Source: Chryseobacterium cucumeris (GTDB lineage: Bacteria > Bacteroidota > Bacteroidia > Flavobacteriales > Weeksellaceae). From it: a stretch of 64,000 nt of DNA. The stretch covers positions 62,001 through 126,000 of the forward strand of contig NZ_LUVZ01000044.1 of NCBI RefSeq assembly GCF_001593385.1, read 5' to 3'. The position numbers and the translations under genes were made by a program. Of the stretch, positions 36,168 through 44,849 are shown piece by piece. Positions within the stretch are counted from its first letter, which is position 1. The number at the start of each line of letters is the position of its first letter. The notes below the pieces were generated by a model. That model saw only the letters and a list, made by a program, of their open reading frames with translations, was not told the DNA's origin and made no database searches.

Positions 36168-36692
36168 TTATTGAGTTAATTCATTATAAACCTTTGTTTC
36201 CCAAGGTTTGATGTCTGTTACGCCATATCGTTCCTTTTTAGAAATAGCAAGGTTGTCCAGCATGTCTACAAAATTTTTGTAGTTGGCTTCATCTGTTGGT
36301 TTTACAATCACTGTGAATTTGTTGGGTGCAGGAGCATTTTTATACGCTTCAGCAATGATCTTTGAAATTTTTATTCCACTGAAATCTGTTTCTTTCAGGT
36401 TTCCTGTATTCAAATCTTTCTGATTGCTCTGATGATAAAATACCCGGTTGTCTTTTCCAAGGATAAAGGTAATCTGGTTTTGATCTCCAATTACCGGTTT
36501 ATCAATAGAACTGGGATTTGGATCTTTTGCAGGGAGTCCCAGGTCCATTACATTAGGTTTTGTAAAATTGGTGGTGAACATAAAGAAAGTGATAAGTAAG
36601 AATCCCAGATCGACCATAGGCGTCATGTCCACTCGGATCATTTTTTTCTTTTGCTTTCCGCCTTCTTTTTCTTGTGCAATTACTTCTGCCAT
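36168..36692 (-). CDS. ExbD/TolR family biopolymer transport protein (orphan)
   Basis: A 174-residue ExbD: one membrane helix with the proton-channel aspartate in RVDMTPMVDLGFLLITFFMF (about 20-39), then a periplasmic domain. It is a paralog of the protein at 59508-60077; the two share the VDMTPMVDLGFLLITF and KPNVMDLGLPAK stretches and the TDIKPWE end. No exbB or tonB is next to it, so it may join the ExbB from the main locus or serve a different receptor set. Confidence 0.93.
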   Translation of the reverse strand: MAEVIAQEKEGGKQKKKMIRVDMTPMVDLGFLLITFFMFTTNFTKPNVMDLGLPAKDPNPSSIDKPVIGDQNQITFILGKDNRVFYHQSNQKDLNTGNLKETDFSGIKISKIIAEAYKNAPAPNKFTVIVKPTDEANYKNFVDMLDNLAISKKERYGVTDIKPWETKVYNELTQ

Positions 36693-36875
36693 GATTAAAG
36701 TTTTTAAATGTTAGACTATATTTTTTTTTGAAGAATTCATACAAAACATATGCCTTGATTGTTAAAAACTTTATAGATTCATGAATCTATTGATTATTGT
36801 CGTATAAATTTTACCTATTTCTGTTTTTTAATACTTTTCTTGAAGGAAAAGGGTAATTATGATATTTTTAAGGGG

Positions 36876-38411
36876 TTACCGGGTGATTGTTATTTTCTTT
36901 GTTAGAATAATTTCTTCTCTGTTTTTTACCTGTACCATATAAAGTCCTTCCATGAATGCAGATGTGCTGATTTTAATTTTTTCTTCGTTATATTTTTGAG
37001 AGAAAAGTTTTCGTCCGGACATATCAGTAATGCTAATAGTACTTTCCCGGGGCAGATGATCTAAATAGAAAAAGTCTTTTGCAGGGTTAGGGTAGAGGTT
37101 GGGTTTATGCCTCTGTTGATTTTCCGGAATGCCAAGCTGTTCAGGACTTAGTTTAACTATCCAGGCATCGATCATACCATGATGTCCGGTAACGTCTCCA
37201 CTTGTAGATCCTGTACTTCCTGAAACAATATATCCGTTATCAGCGGTCAGTTCAAGAGCAGTTAAGTAATCGAAATCGGGACCTCCCAGGGTTTTCTCCC
37301 ACTTCAGATTTCCGCTGCTGTCCAGTTTTATGATCCAGTAATCCAGATTACCGTGGTGATTGGTTACCTGTCCGTTGTTGGAAGCTGTCCAGCCCGCAAC
37401 AATATAATCCCATTCGGGAGTCTGGCGAATAGTTATGGCGTTGTCATGAAAACTTCCTCCAAAATATTTATCCCACTCGATGGTTCCGTTATTGCTTAGT
37501 TTGATAACCCAATAATCGGGAAGTCCGCTCTCAAGATTTGAAGAATTAAAAGAAGTGCCCACGGCAATATAACCGCCATCAAAAGTCTGTTGCGCATAAT
37601 ATCCTATGTTATCACCAATATTGCCCAACGTTTTTTGCCATTGCATATTTCCGCCGGAATCGAGTTTTACTACCCAAAAGTCATTGTTCCCGTAGCTTAC
37701 AGTAATATCGCCATCTGTAGACACGGTGGTTCCTGCAATAATATACCCGCCATCAAAAGTTTGCTGCACAGAATTGACCTGTTCACTGCTGCTTCCACCC
37801 AGCGATTTCTGCCATTGTATATTTCCGTTAATATCTAATTTTACGATCCAATAGTCTCCTCCTCCATGATTTCCGCTCACATCACCGTCATTGGAACTTG
37901 AAGATCCGGCTACAATATATCCTCCTTCAGAAGTCTGCTGAATAGATTGTGCCATATCCATACTGCTTCCACCCAGCGATTTCTGCCATTGCATATTCCC
38001 GTTGGAATCAAGTTTTACAATCCAGTAATCATAATTTCCATGATTTCCGCTGATATCTCCGTCACCGGAATTGGATGATCCGGCAATAATATATCCTCCA
38101 TCGGTAGTTTGACGGATGGATTGTGCATCATCAACATTGCTTCCTCCTAACGTTTTTTGCCATTGTATGCCTCCTGCAGGGTTTAATTTTACGATCCAGT
38201 AATCTCCTCCTCCGTGATTTCCGGTGACATCTCCATCATTGGACATAGAATGTCCGGCTACAATGTATCCTCCGTCGGAGGTTTGCTGAACGGCATTGGC
38301 AGATTCACCATGGGTGCCTCCCAATGCTTTTTGCCATTCTATGGAAGGGGCGGACTGGGCAGCTAATGCGGAATAGATAAGAAATAAAAAAGTAGATATT
38401 AAATATCTCAT
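36876..38411 (-). CDS. Type IX secreted repeat protein with type A sorting domain
   Basis: A 511-residue protein with a signal peptide (MRYLISTFLFLIYSALA) and about eight repeats of roughly 50 residues, each with the pattern W(Q/E)K.LGG...A.SI.QT.DGGYI.AG, then DGD.(S/T)GNHG..DYWIVKLD. This repeat type folds as a beta-propeller. The C-terminus, from LYPNPAKDFFYLDHL to the last residues, is a type A T9SS sorting domain, so the protein is exported through the outer membrane and anchored or released. Function unknown. Its promoter region abuts the dsbD terminator. Confidence 0.93.
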   Translation of the reverse strand: MRYLISTFLFLIYSALAAQSAPSIEWQKALGGTHGESANAVQQTSDGGYIVAGHSMSNDGDVTGNHGGGDYWIVKLNPAGGIQWQKTLGGSNVDDAQSIRQTTDGGYIIAGSSNSGDGDISGNHGNYDYWIVKLDSNGNMQWQKSLGGSSMDMAQSIQQTSEGGYIVAGSSSSNDGDVSGNHGGGDYWIVKLDINGNIQWQKSLGGSSSEQVNSVQQTFDGGYIIAGTTVSTDGDITVSYGNNDFWVVKLDSGGNMQWQKTLGNIGDNIGYYAQQTFDGGYIAVGTSFNSSNLESGLPDYWVIKLSNNGTIEWDKYFGGSFHDNAITIRQTPEWDYIVAGWTASNNGQVTNHHGNLDYWIIKLDSSGNLKWEKTLGGPDFDYLTALELTADNGYIVSGSTGSTSGDVTGHHGMIDAWIVKLSPEQLGIPENQQRHKPNLYPNPAKDFFYLDHLPRESTISITDMSGRKLFSQKYNEEKIKISTSAFMEGLYMVQVKNREEIILTKKITITR

Positions 38412-38500
38412 ATGTATTTGAATTGGTGATAGTTATTCAAATATAATTAATTTTAGACTACGTTTTGTGTTTTATTGTTTATTTAATTCATGAAATAAAA

Positions 38501-38526
38501 AAACTCACACGATAAAGTGTGAGTTT
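38501..38526 (-). terminator. Terminator after dsbD
   Basis: AAACTCACAC (38501-38510) pairs perfectly with GTGTGAGTTT (38517-38526), 6-nt loop, with a minus-strand T-tail. Located 20 nt past the dsbD stop. Confidence 0.85.
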
Positions 38527-38546
38527 TTGAATGATATGTTAATAAT

Positions 38547-40616
38547 TTATTTATTCTTTTTATAGAAATTGACCCCGCATTCAAGGAATTTTTTGAAATC
38601 CTCTTTAGGCATATATCCTGAGACAGGCGTGTTGATGACTTTTCCGTCCGGAGTGATTAAAACATAGTGAGGTTGAGAGTTATTATTGAAGTTCACCTGC
38701 TGGAATAAACTCCATCTGTCTCCAATTGTTTTTACCTTCTTGATCTGTCCGTCTCCAAGGTCAATTTTGGTTTTCTGATCCTCAGGAAGCTCTTCCTTAT
38801 CATCGACATAGAGAGAAGCCAGTACTACATCATTCTGAAGAATCGGTAAAATGTCTGGTTCGCTCCATACAAACTCCTCCATTTTTCTACAGTTTTCACA
38901 TCCATATCCTGTGAAGTCGATCAATATAGGCTTGTCTTCTTTTTTAGCCAGTTCTATTGCTTTGAAGAAGTCGTGTTCAGGATGCATTCCTAAAATTCCG
39001 TCTTTTTCATCATGGAAATAGCTTACATTGAGTGGAGGTAAAATTCCACTTAATAACTGAAGTTTCGGACGGTCAGATGGGATTAACCCTTGAACCAGAT
39101 AGATCACGAAACCAATTCCCAATACCCCTAATATTTTTCTGGTGATAGAGATTTTAGGCTTTTTATCATCATGAGGGAATCTGATCAATCCTAATAAATA
39201 GATTGCTAATCCTAAGGCGATAATAATCCAGATCGCAATGAAAAGTTCTCTTTTTAAGAAGAATGTTTTGGATACAAGATCGGCTTTAGACAAGAATTTC
39301 AATGCTAATGCCAGTTCTACGAATCCTAAAACAACTTTTACCGTATTCATCCATCCTCCGGATTTCGGTAGACTTTGTAATGCCTGCGGGAATAATGCCA
39401 GCAATCCGAAAATAATAGCCCATGCCAGCCCGAATCCTGCCAACGCAAAAGTCAACAGCATCGGAACATTGGATGAACCTGTTACCGCACTTCCCAGTAA
39501 ACTTCCTAAAATAGGTCCCGTACATGAGAAAGAAACGATCACCAGTGTCAATGCCATAAAGAAAATACCAATAATTCCTCCTGCCTCTTCTGCTTTGGAA
39601 GATTTGTTGGCAATAGAACTTGGCAGCGTGATATCATAATACCCGAAGAAACTTCCGGCAAAGAAGATGAATATGATAAAGAAAGCAATATTCAACCATA
39701 CACTTGTAGAAATCTCGTTGAAGATATTTCCTGCGATTCCATCAATAATATGGAAAGGAATACTCAGTAAAACGAAGATAAGAAGAATGAAAAAACCATA
39801 AATAAGAGCATCTCTTTTTCCTTTTGCTTTGTCTTTACTTCCTTTCGTAAAAAATGAAACGGTAAGTGGAATCATCGGGAAAACGCATGGCGTAAGCAAA
39901 GCAATTAATCCTCCGATAAATCCAAGGAATAGATACGTCCAGTAATTTTCATCCACTTTGGTAGAGGCAGTACCGCAATCCGTCAGTGGTTTTTTGAAAT
40001 CAATACTTTCAATTTTCAACTGCTTTGGATCTAGTTTTGAAGTTTCTGTGATCGTAGCTTCAGTTTTTGCAGGATTTTCAGTAACCGTCTCAGTTATTTT
40101 TACAGAGTCTTTTGCAGGACCTGCAGTTTCCTCGGTCGTAGCCTCTTCCGTTGCCCCTTTTGGTGTAACTTTTTGGTTGAATTCTAGTGTGTTGGGAGCC
40201 AGACAAACTCTGTCGTCACAGGTCTGATACGTAATCTCAGAAGTGACATCTGCGGGTTTTGTTGGATCTTTTAATTTAAATTTTTGCTTAAATCCAGCAG
40301 AATTGGAGTAGAAAACAATTGTTCCTCCAAACGCTTCAGAAAACTCTTCATGTTTTTTACCAACTTCGGTAAATTTTCCGATCAACTCAATATTCTTTCC
40401 TGTCACTTTATACTCCGTCGGAATTCCGGTGTCTTCCGGTAGATCTTTAGAGTAAATATGCCAGCCGTTTTCCATGGTAGCATTCAATACTGCTTCGTAT
40501 TGATTGTTCCCCAGATCGTTGATGGTGAATTTAAACTTTACAGGATTTTTTATCTGCGCATTAATTCCTGTCGCTAAAAATAGTAGAATTAATAAAAACC
40601 AATTTCTAAATTTCAT
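38547..40616 (-). CDS. dsbD: Thiol:disulfide interchange protein DsbD
   Basis: A 689-residue inner-membrane protein that carries electrons from cytoplasmic thioredoxin to the periplasm. In order: signal peptide, N-terminal alpha domain with CDDRVCLAPNTLEF (the Cys pair about 134-139), an acidic/Thr-rich linker (about 155-210), an eight-helix membrane domain with the channel cysteines in TPCVFPMIPLTVSF and SFSCTGPILGSLLG, and a C-terminal thioredoxin domain with GYGCENCRKMEEF (about 588). Its promoter region carries a broken tilS fragment. Confidence 0.95.
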   Translation of the reverse strand: MKFRNWFLLILLFLATGINAQIKNPVKFKFTINDLGNNQYEAVLNATMENGWHIYSKDLPEDTGIPTEYKVTGKNIELIGKFTEVGKKHEEFSEAFGGTIVFYSNSAGFKQKFKLKDPTKPADVTSEITYQTCDDRVCLAPNTLEFNQKVTPKGATEEATTEETAGPAKDSVKITETVTENPAKTEATITETSKLDPKQLKIESIDFKKPLTDCGTASTKVDENYWTYLFLGFIGGLIALLTPCVFPMIPLTVSFFTKGSKDKAKGKRDALIYGFFILLIFVLLSIPFHIIDGIAGNIFNEISTSVWLNIAFFIIFIFFAGSFFGYYDITLPSSIANKSSKAEEAGGIIGIFFMALTLVIVSFSCTGPILGSLLGSAVTGSSNVPMLLTFALAGFGLAWAIIFGLLALFPQALQSLPKSGGWMNTVKVVLGFVELALALKFLSKADLVSKTFFLKRELFIAIWIIIALGLAIYLLGLIRFPHDDKKPKISITRKILGVLGIGFVIYLVQGLIPSDRPKLQLLSGILPPLNVSYFHDEKDGILGMHPEHDFFKAIELAKKEDKPILIDFTGYGCENCRKMEEFVWSEPDILPILQNDVVLASLYVDDKEELPEDQKTKIDLGDGQIKKVKTIGDRWSLFQQVNFNNNSQPHYVLITPDGKVINTPVSGYMPKEDFKKFLECGVNFYKKNK

Positions 40617-40716
40617 TGTTCATTTCATTAAAGTTTTGAGACTCCATTTCGTTTTCTCATTCTTTGCAAATCTTCTGACTTACCTGGAAGGAAGGCTGTC
40701 AAATACAGCATTATTC

Positions 40717-40797
40717 CTAATGAGTCTGTGTCCAGATTTTTTGCCTCGCTAAAATAGATAATTTTTCGTCCCTAAAAAATTTAGAAACTTTCTTTTT
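40717..40797 (-). pseudogene. Broken fragment of tilS (C-terminal domain remnant)
   Basis: Reading the minus strand from 40797 gives KKVSKFFRDEKLSILARQKI then W-T-Q-T-H-stop. The intact tilS has KKVSKFFRDEKLSALIKEKI then W at the same place, so residues match beyond the 42-bp identical stretch. A stop codon (TAA, 40800-40798) sits directly before it and a TAG (40719-40717) ends it; there is no start. It is therefore a remnant, not a working gene. It lies 100 bp upstream of dsbD. Confidence 0.75.
40756..40797. repeat. 42-bp perfect direct repeat, copy A (intergenic)
   Basis: Identical base for base to 42677-42718 inside tilS, 1921 bp away, same orientation. The segment between holds the sigma-factor gene and the double-thioredoxin gene. 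The rest of the 335-bp gap 40617-40951 has no recognisable gene. Confidence 0.9.
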
Positions 40798-40951
40798 TTA
40801 AGCGTGATCCCTAAAATATTTTGTCTTCTGCCCTAATCGCAATAGAAGTGTTACTTATTTTATGATTCAAAATGATTATAGATTTTTTCAATTTTGCCAA
40901 CTTGGTATTATGATGAGGTTCTTTTGCCATGACAAAAACTCTCCGAGAAAA

Positions 40952-41911
40952 TCAATTCAGATTTTTTAAAATATCTTCTACAGATGCTCTGTTTTTATAG
41001 TCCGGATCAAAATGTCTCCATGTAATTTCTTTCCCTTCATTAAGGATGAAGGTTGCCGATACAGGAAGCCTTCCGGAATTATCTGATCTGCTGTTGGCAA
41101 AATCCTCCTTTAATTTTGAGTTGTAGAAATTAAGGGTTTCACTGTCTGGAGTATAGAGAACATCGAATGCTTCTGCAATTTTATATCCTTCGTCATATAA
41201 AACCGTATACTCTGTCTTTGTTTTGCTGATCGTCTTTTCTATAAATTCCGGTTTTTCGGGAGAAATAATAACAAGTCTCGCGTTTTTTGATTTCAGCTCA
41301 GGGGTCAGATTTTGTAATGTTTCAATGTATTTGTTACAATACGGACACCATTGCCCCCGGATAAAAACAATTACCAGTTTTTTGTTTTCCTTTGATAATG
41401 AAAATGTATTACCCAAATGATCTTTCGCATTGAAATTATCAATTTTATCACCTATCATTTTTCCTTTTACCTGATCTAACGTTTTGCCGGATTGAGACAT
41501 CTTTTTTTTCAGGACAGATGCTCCAACTTCCAGAAACTGTTCAGGATTATAGTATCCGAAATCATATTGAACCAGTTTCCCTTTTGGATCCAGGAATAAA
41601 AAGGAAGGATAGTTTACCACTTTAAATTCTTTGGCAAGGCTTAGACCTTCTTTTTCTGCATCAATGGCAAGGTTTACAAAATTTTTGTTGAACATCTCTC
41701 CGATTCTCGGATCAGTAAAGGTGTTTTTTGCCATCAGCTTACAAGGTCCGCACCAGGTGGTGAACAGATCAATGAAGATCAGTTTATTCTCTTTTGATGC
41801 GATTTTTTTCGCGGCTTCTAAATCAATTTTTTGAAAATTGATACCTGCGCTTTGTGCGTTAAATGAAATTCCTACTAATATAAGAAGACTCAATACGATT
41901 TTTTTGAACAT
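40952..41911 (-). CDS. Secreted double-thioredoxin-fold protein
   Basis: A 319-residue exported protein (signal peptide MFKKIVLSLLILVGISFNAQ). It has two thioredoxin-type domains: the first with a CGPC active site at 54-57 (TTWCGPCKLMAKNTF), the second, a redoxin/AhpC-TSA-like domain, with CPYC at 189-192 (FIRGQWCPYCNKYIETL). Expected to reduce or form disulfides in the periplasm, and could take electrons from DsbD, encoded just downstream. Follows an ECF sigma gene by 61 nt and lies inside the tilS direct-repeat segment. Confidence 0.9.
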   Translation of the reverse strand: MFKKIVLSLLILVGISFNAQSAGINFQKIDLEAAKKIASKENKLIFIDLFTTWCGPCKLMAKNTFTDPRIGEMFNKNFVNLAIDAEKEGLSLAKEFKVVNYPSFLFLDPKGKLVQYDFGYYNPEQFLEVGASVLKKKMSQSGKTLDQVKGKMIGDKIDNFNAKDHLGNTFSLSKENKKLVIVFIRGQWCPYCNKYIETLQNLTPELKSKNARLVIISPEKPEFIEKTISKTKTEYTVLYDEGYKIAEAFDVLYTPDSETLNFYNSKLKEDFANSRSDNSGRLPVSATFILNEGKEITWRHFDPDYKNRASVEDILKNLN

Positions 41912-41972
41912 ATATTTCTTTTCTTATTATGTTCCCTGATCCATAAAAAAATCACCCTTAAATAAAAATATT

Positions 41973-42551
41973 TTATATAACTATCTGTTTTTCAGTCGTA
42001 AAAATATTTTTATTTTTAATTTTTTTGATCTGCTCTACACATTTGTATTTTTGATTCTGAGCATTATGTTTGCTGGAATACTGGTATTTATCCTGAATTT
42101 CTTCAATACTTTTGTTTTCAATAAAAATGTCATGGATGAGATTCTGACAATGGGAAGAAATCGATTTGATATAACCAACCAGTTTTTCCCAGTAATACCT
42201 TTCATTTTCAATGGCAGTACTTATTTCCTCCTGATGTTCCATGAAATAGTTTTCAGGAGACTCAACATAAAAGTTTCTGTTTTTTAGTTTTTTAAACCAC
42301 AGGTTTTTTACAATTCCGATAATATAATTTCCCAGACAGGTTTGGACTTTGAAGTCATCAGCATTGAGTTTTTCGTAAAGAATGAGTAATGCATCCTGGA
42401 AAATATCTTCTGCATCTTCCAGATTACCTTTATTGTTCAGAATAAATTTCTGAGTATAACCAAAATACTGTTGGTATAAAATTCCAAAAGCTATATTGCT
42501 GTCTTTCTTAAAATCATCAACAGCTAACGAATTAGTTGTTTTTCTGTCCAC
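41973..42551 (-). CDS. ECF-type RNA polymerase sigma factor
   Basis: A 192-residue sigma-70-family protein. Region 2 is visible as AFGILYQQYFGYTQKFIL then DAEDIFQDALLILYEKL (about 45-65); region 4 (about 140-185) is poorly conserved with a Lys/Asn-rich end (IKKIKNKNIFTTEKQ). No anti-sigma gene is next to it. Its first nine codons overlap the 3' end of tilS by 28 bp. Possibly drives the thioredoxin gene after it; this is inference. Confidence 0.8.
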   Translation of the reverse strand: MDRKTTNSLAVDDFKKDSNIAFGILYQQYFGYTQKFILNNKGNLEDAEDIFQDALLILYEKLNADDFKVQTCLGNYIIGIVKNLWFKKLKNRNFYVESPENYFMEHQEEISTAIENERYYWEKLVGYIKSISSHCQNLIHDIFIENKSIEEIQDKYQYSSKHNAQNQKYKCVEQIKKIKNKNIFTTEKQIVI

Positions 42552-43876
42552 GTTACAGTTATCTTTTTTTGAGTAGTTCTGTCTGCCTGATACCTGCGAT
42601 CCTGTCTGAGAGGGATGACACCCAAAATATGGTTTTTGGAGTCACACAATAACCAGATCTTTTCCTTGATCAAAGCAGATAATTTTTCGTCCCTAAAAAA
42701 TTTAGAAACTTTCTTTTTCCCTGAAAACCCTGTCGGAAAAAATTCATCTCCATCCTGTTGTTTTCTCAATAGGAGGGGAAACTGAAGCTTTTCAGCATCG
42801 AAATCCCATTCAAATTCTTTTTGGATTTCTTCATTGTTTTCAATATCATCTACGAGATTGATTCTGATCAGGTTTTGAGAAAAATCAAAGTTTTTGATCA
42901 GTACTATTTCTTCCGGAGTTCCCTTTTCTTCATTTTTATCAATGAAAATAAGTTCATCACGGTTGACAATCAACTGATATTCTTTTGAAAAGAAAGAACT
43001 GTTGTTTTCAGCTTTAAAAATTTTGGGGATTTCTTCCTCCTGATTGAATCCGAATTTTTTTAAGATTTCAAATTTTACGAAATCACTTTCCTGATCCAGC
43101 TTTTCCTTTGATAAGATTTTATAGTTTTGGTTAAATACTGTAAGCTGATTTTCTATCTCCTGAATCTGTTTCTGAACAAAATCTTTAGTCTGATTCAGAT
43201 ATAAAGAACTTTTTCTGAAATTTTCCAGAAAATGATCGTTGGTTTCCATCAGCACCGGAACAATCTCATTCCTGATCTTATTCCTCAGATAATCACTTTT
43301 TTTATTAGAAAGATCTTCCCGAAATTCAATAGTATTCTGTTCAGCAAATTGGTAAATTTCTTTTTTTGAAACATTTAAAAGGGGACGAAGGATGTTATTA
43401 TCATTTGCTGGAATTCCACTCAATCCATTAATGCCGGCAGCTTTGGACAGATTAATAATGAACGTTTCCAGCTGATCGTTAAGATGGTGGGCGGTAACGA
43501 GAAATTCCAGTTTTTCTTTTTCCTGAATTTCTTTAAAAAAGGCGTATCGAAGCTCTCTTGCCCATAGCTGAATAGAGTTTTCGGGTTTCTGATCTTTTTC
43601 TGAAACTTCATACAAATGAAATTTTATATGATTTTTCTCACAAAAATCCTGCACTGTTTTCTGATCCAGATCCGAATCATTACCACGAAGTTTATAATTG
43701 ATATGAGCTACCTGAAACCGGAACCTGGAATCCTGAATTTTCTGCCCTAAATCCTTGAAAAGAGAGGCGAGAACCATAGAGTCTGCTCCTCCGCTTACCG
43801 CCAGAAGATAGGTGTGGTTTTCCGGTTCGTGAACGAGATTTTTTAATTGATTGGTGAAGGCTGATTGATCCAACAT
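42524..43876 (-). CDS. tilS: tRNA(Ile)-lysidine synthase
   Basis: A 450-residue ATP-dependent enzyme that converts C34 of tRNA-Ile2 to lysidine, giving AUA decoding. P-loop AVSGGADSMVLASLF (SGGxDS, about 28-33), followed by HINYKLRGNDSD and HHLNDQLETFIINL. The C-terminal substrate-binding domain includes FPTGFSGKKKVSKFFRDEKL. The last part contains copy B of the 42-bp repeat; the codons after it differ from the relic near dsbD, so this 3' end may have been replaced or duplicated. Essential in most bacteria. Confidence 0.94.
   Translation of the reverse strand: MLDQSAFTNQLKNLVHEPENHTYLLAVSGGADSMVLASLFKDLGQKIQDSRFRFQVAHINYKLRGNDSDLDQKTVQDFCEKNHIKFHLYEVSEKDQKPENSIQLWARELRYAFFKEIQEKEKLEFLVTAHHLNDQLETFIINLSKAAGINGLSGIPANDNNILRPLLNVSKKEIYQFAEQNTIEFREDLSNKKSDYLRNKIRNEIVPVLMETNDHFLENFRKSSLYLNQTKDFVQKQIQEIENQLTVFNQNYKILSKEKLDQESDFVKFEILKKFGFNQEEEIPKIFKAENNSSFFSKEYQLIVNRDELIFIDKNEEKGTPEEIVLIKNFDFSQNLIRINLVDDIENNEEIQKEFEWDFDAEKLQFPLLLRKQQDGDEFFPTGFSGKKKVSKFFRDEKLSALIKEKIWLLCDSKNHILGVIPLRQDRRYQADRTTQKKITVTWTEKQLIR
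42677..42718. repeat. 42-bp perfect direct repeat, copy B (inside tilS)
   Basis: Encodes KKVSKFFRDEKLS of TilS on the minus strand. Identical to 40756-40797. Confidence 0.9.
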
Positions 43877-43899
43877 AGATGTTGAGAATTTCTTTTATG

Positions 43900-43907
43900 C
43901 AAAGATA
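43900..43907 (-). promoter_or_regulatory. -7 element of tilS
   Basis: Minus-strand TATCTTTG (TAnnTTTG), 24 nt before the tilS ATG, in the 87-bp divergent gap with the OmpA gene. Confidence 0.5.
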
Positions 43908-43933
43908 ACCGATATAATTCAATTGAATTTTCC

Positions 43934-43941
43934 TAACTTTG
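43934..43941 (+). promoter_or_regulatory. -7 element of the OmpA-family gene
   Basis: TAACTTTG (TAnnTTTG), 22 nt before the ATG at 43964. Confidence 0.5.
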
Positions 43942-43963
43942 AGTAGTCTAAAAATGATTATTT

Positions 43964-44797
43964 ATGAAGATTTTAAAAATTTTAGCAGTTTCTGCAATGG
44001 CGCTGGGGATGACATCTTGTGTCAGCAAAAAGCAGTATGATGCTTTGAGCACAAACTATAAGCAGTGTATTGAAAATATCGGAGAAAGACAAAGAGAAAT
44101 TCAGGATTTGAAATCTCAGAATTCTGCATTGGCGGGTGAAAACAACTTGTTGAAAAGCCAGCACGATGCATTAAAATCATCACTTGATGCGTGTCTGTCC
44201 AATACTGGAAAAAGTTCTGCTAACATTGACAAACTGGTAGGCGAAATCAATGCGTCCAATTCTTATATCAAGCAATTGATCTCCAGTAATGCTAAAAATG
44301 ACAGTTTGAACCTGGCATTGTCTAATAAACTGAAGAGATCTTTGGATAATGTATCTGATGAAGATGTACAGGTAAAAGTATTGAAAGGAGTAGTAATGAT
44401 CTCCCTTTCTGATAAAATGCTATACAAAACAGGAGATTACAACATCCTGCCTGCCGCTCAGGAAGTGTTGGGTAAAGTAGCAAAAGTAATCAACGATTAC
44501 GATAAATACTCTGTATTGATCGAAGGTAACACGGATAACGCTCCGTTGAACTCTCCAAATCTTCCAAGAGACAACTGGGATCTTTCTGCATTAAGAGGTA
44601 CTTCAGTTGCTAAAGTTCTTCAGACTCAGTTTGGAGTAGATCCGGCAAGAATTACTGCTGGTGGACGTTCTGAATACAACCCGAAAGCGACTAACATGAG
44701 CGTTTCAGGAAGATCAGAAAACAGAAGAACGGAAATCATCATTATGCCTAAACTTGATGAGTTTATGAAACTGATGGATATCGCTCCTAAGAAATAA
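43964..44797 (+). CDS. OmpA-family outer-membrane lipoprotein
   Basis: A 277-residue lipoprotein. Lipobox MALGMTSC with Cys19 followed by VSKKQYDAL, no acidic export signal, so probably periplasm-facing. Residues ~30-120 are a heptad-rich coiled coil (QREIQDLKSQNSALAGENNL). The C-terminal ~120 residues are the OmpA peptidoglycan-binding domain, with VLIEGNTDNAPL, NWDLSALRGTSVAKVL and the ITAGGRSEYNPKATN loop carrying the conserved Arg near the end. Links the outer membrane to the cell wall. Single-gene unit with promoter and terminator. Confidence 0.93.
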   Translation: MKILKILAVSAMALGMTSCVSKKQYDALSTNYKQCIENIGERQREIQDLKSQNSALAGENNLLKSQHDALKSSLDACLSNTGKSSANIDKLVGEINASNSYIKQLISSNAKNDSLNLALSNKLKRSLDNVSDEDVQVKVLKGVVMISLSDKMLYKTGDYNILPAAQEVLGKVAKVINDYDKYSVLIEGNTDNAPLNSPNLPRDNWDLSALRGTSVAKVLQTQFGVDPARITAGGRSEYNPKATNMSVSGRSENRRTEIIIMPKLDEFMKLMDIAPKK

Positions 44798-44819
44798 TGA
44801 TTAAACCTTATATCATCAT

Positions 44820-44843
44820 AAATCCCGAAGCAATTCGGGATTT
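44820..44843. terminator. Bidirectional terminator after the OmpA gene
   Basis: AAATCCCGAA (44820-44829) pairs perfectly with TTCGGGATTT (44834-44843), 4-nt GCAA loop, followed by a T-run; also positioned to end the reverse HTTM gene. Confidence 0.88.
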
Positions 44844-44849
44844 ATTTTT

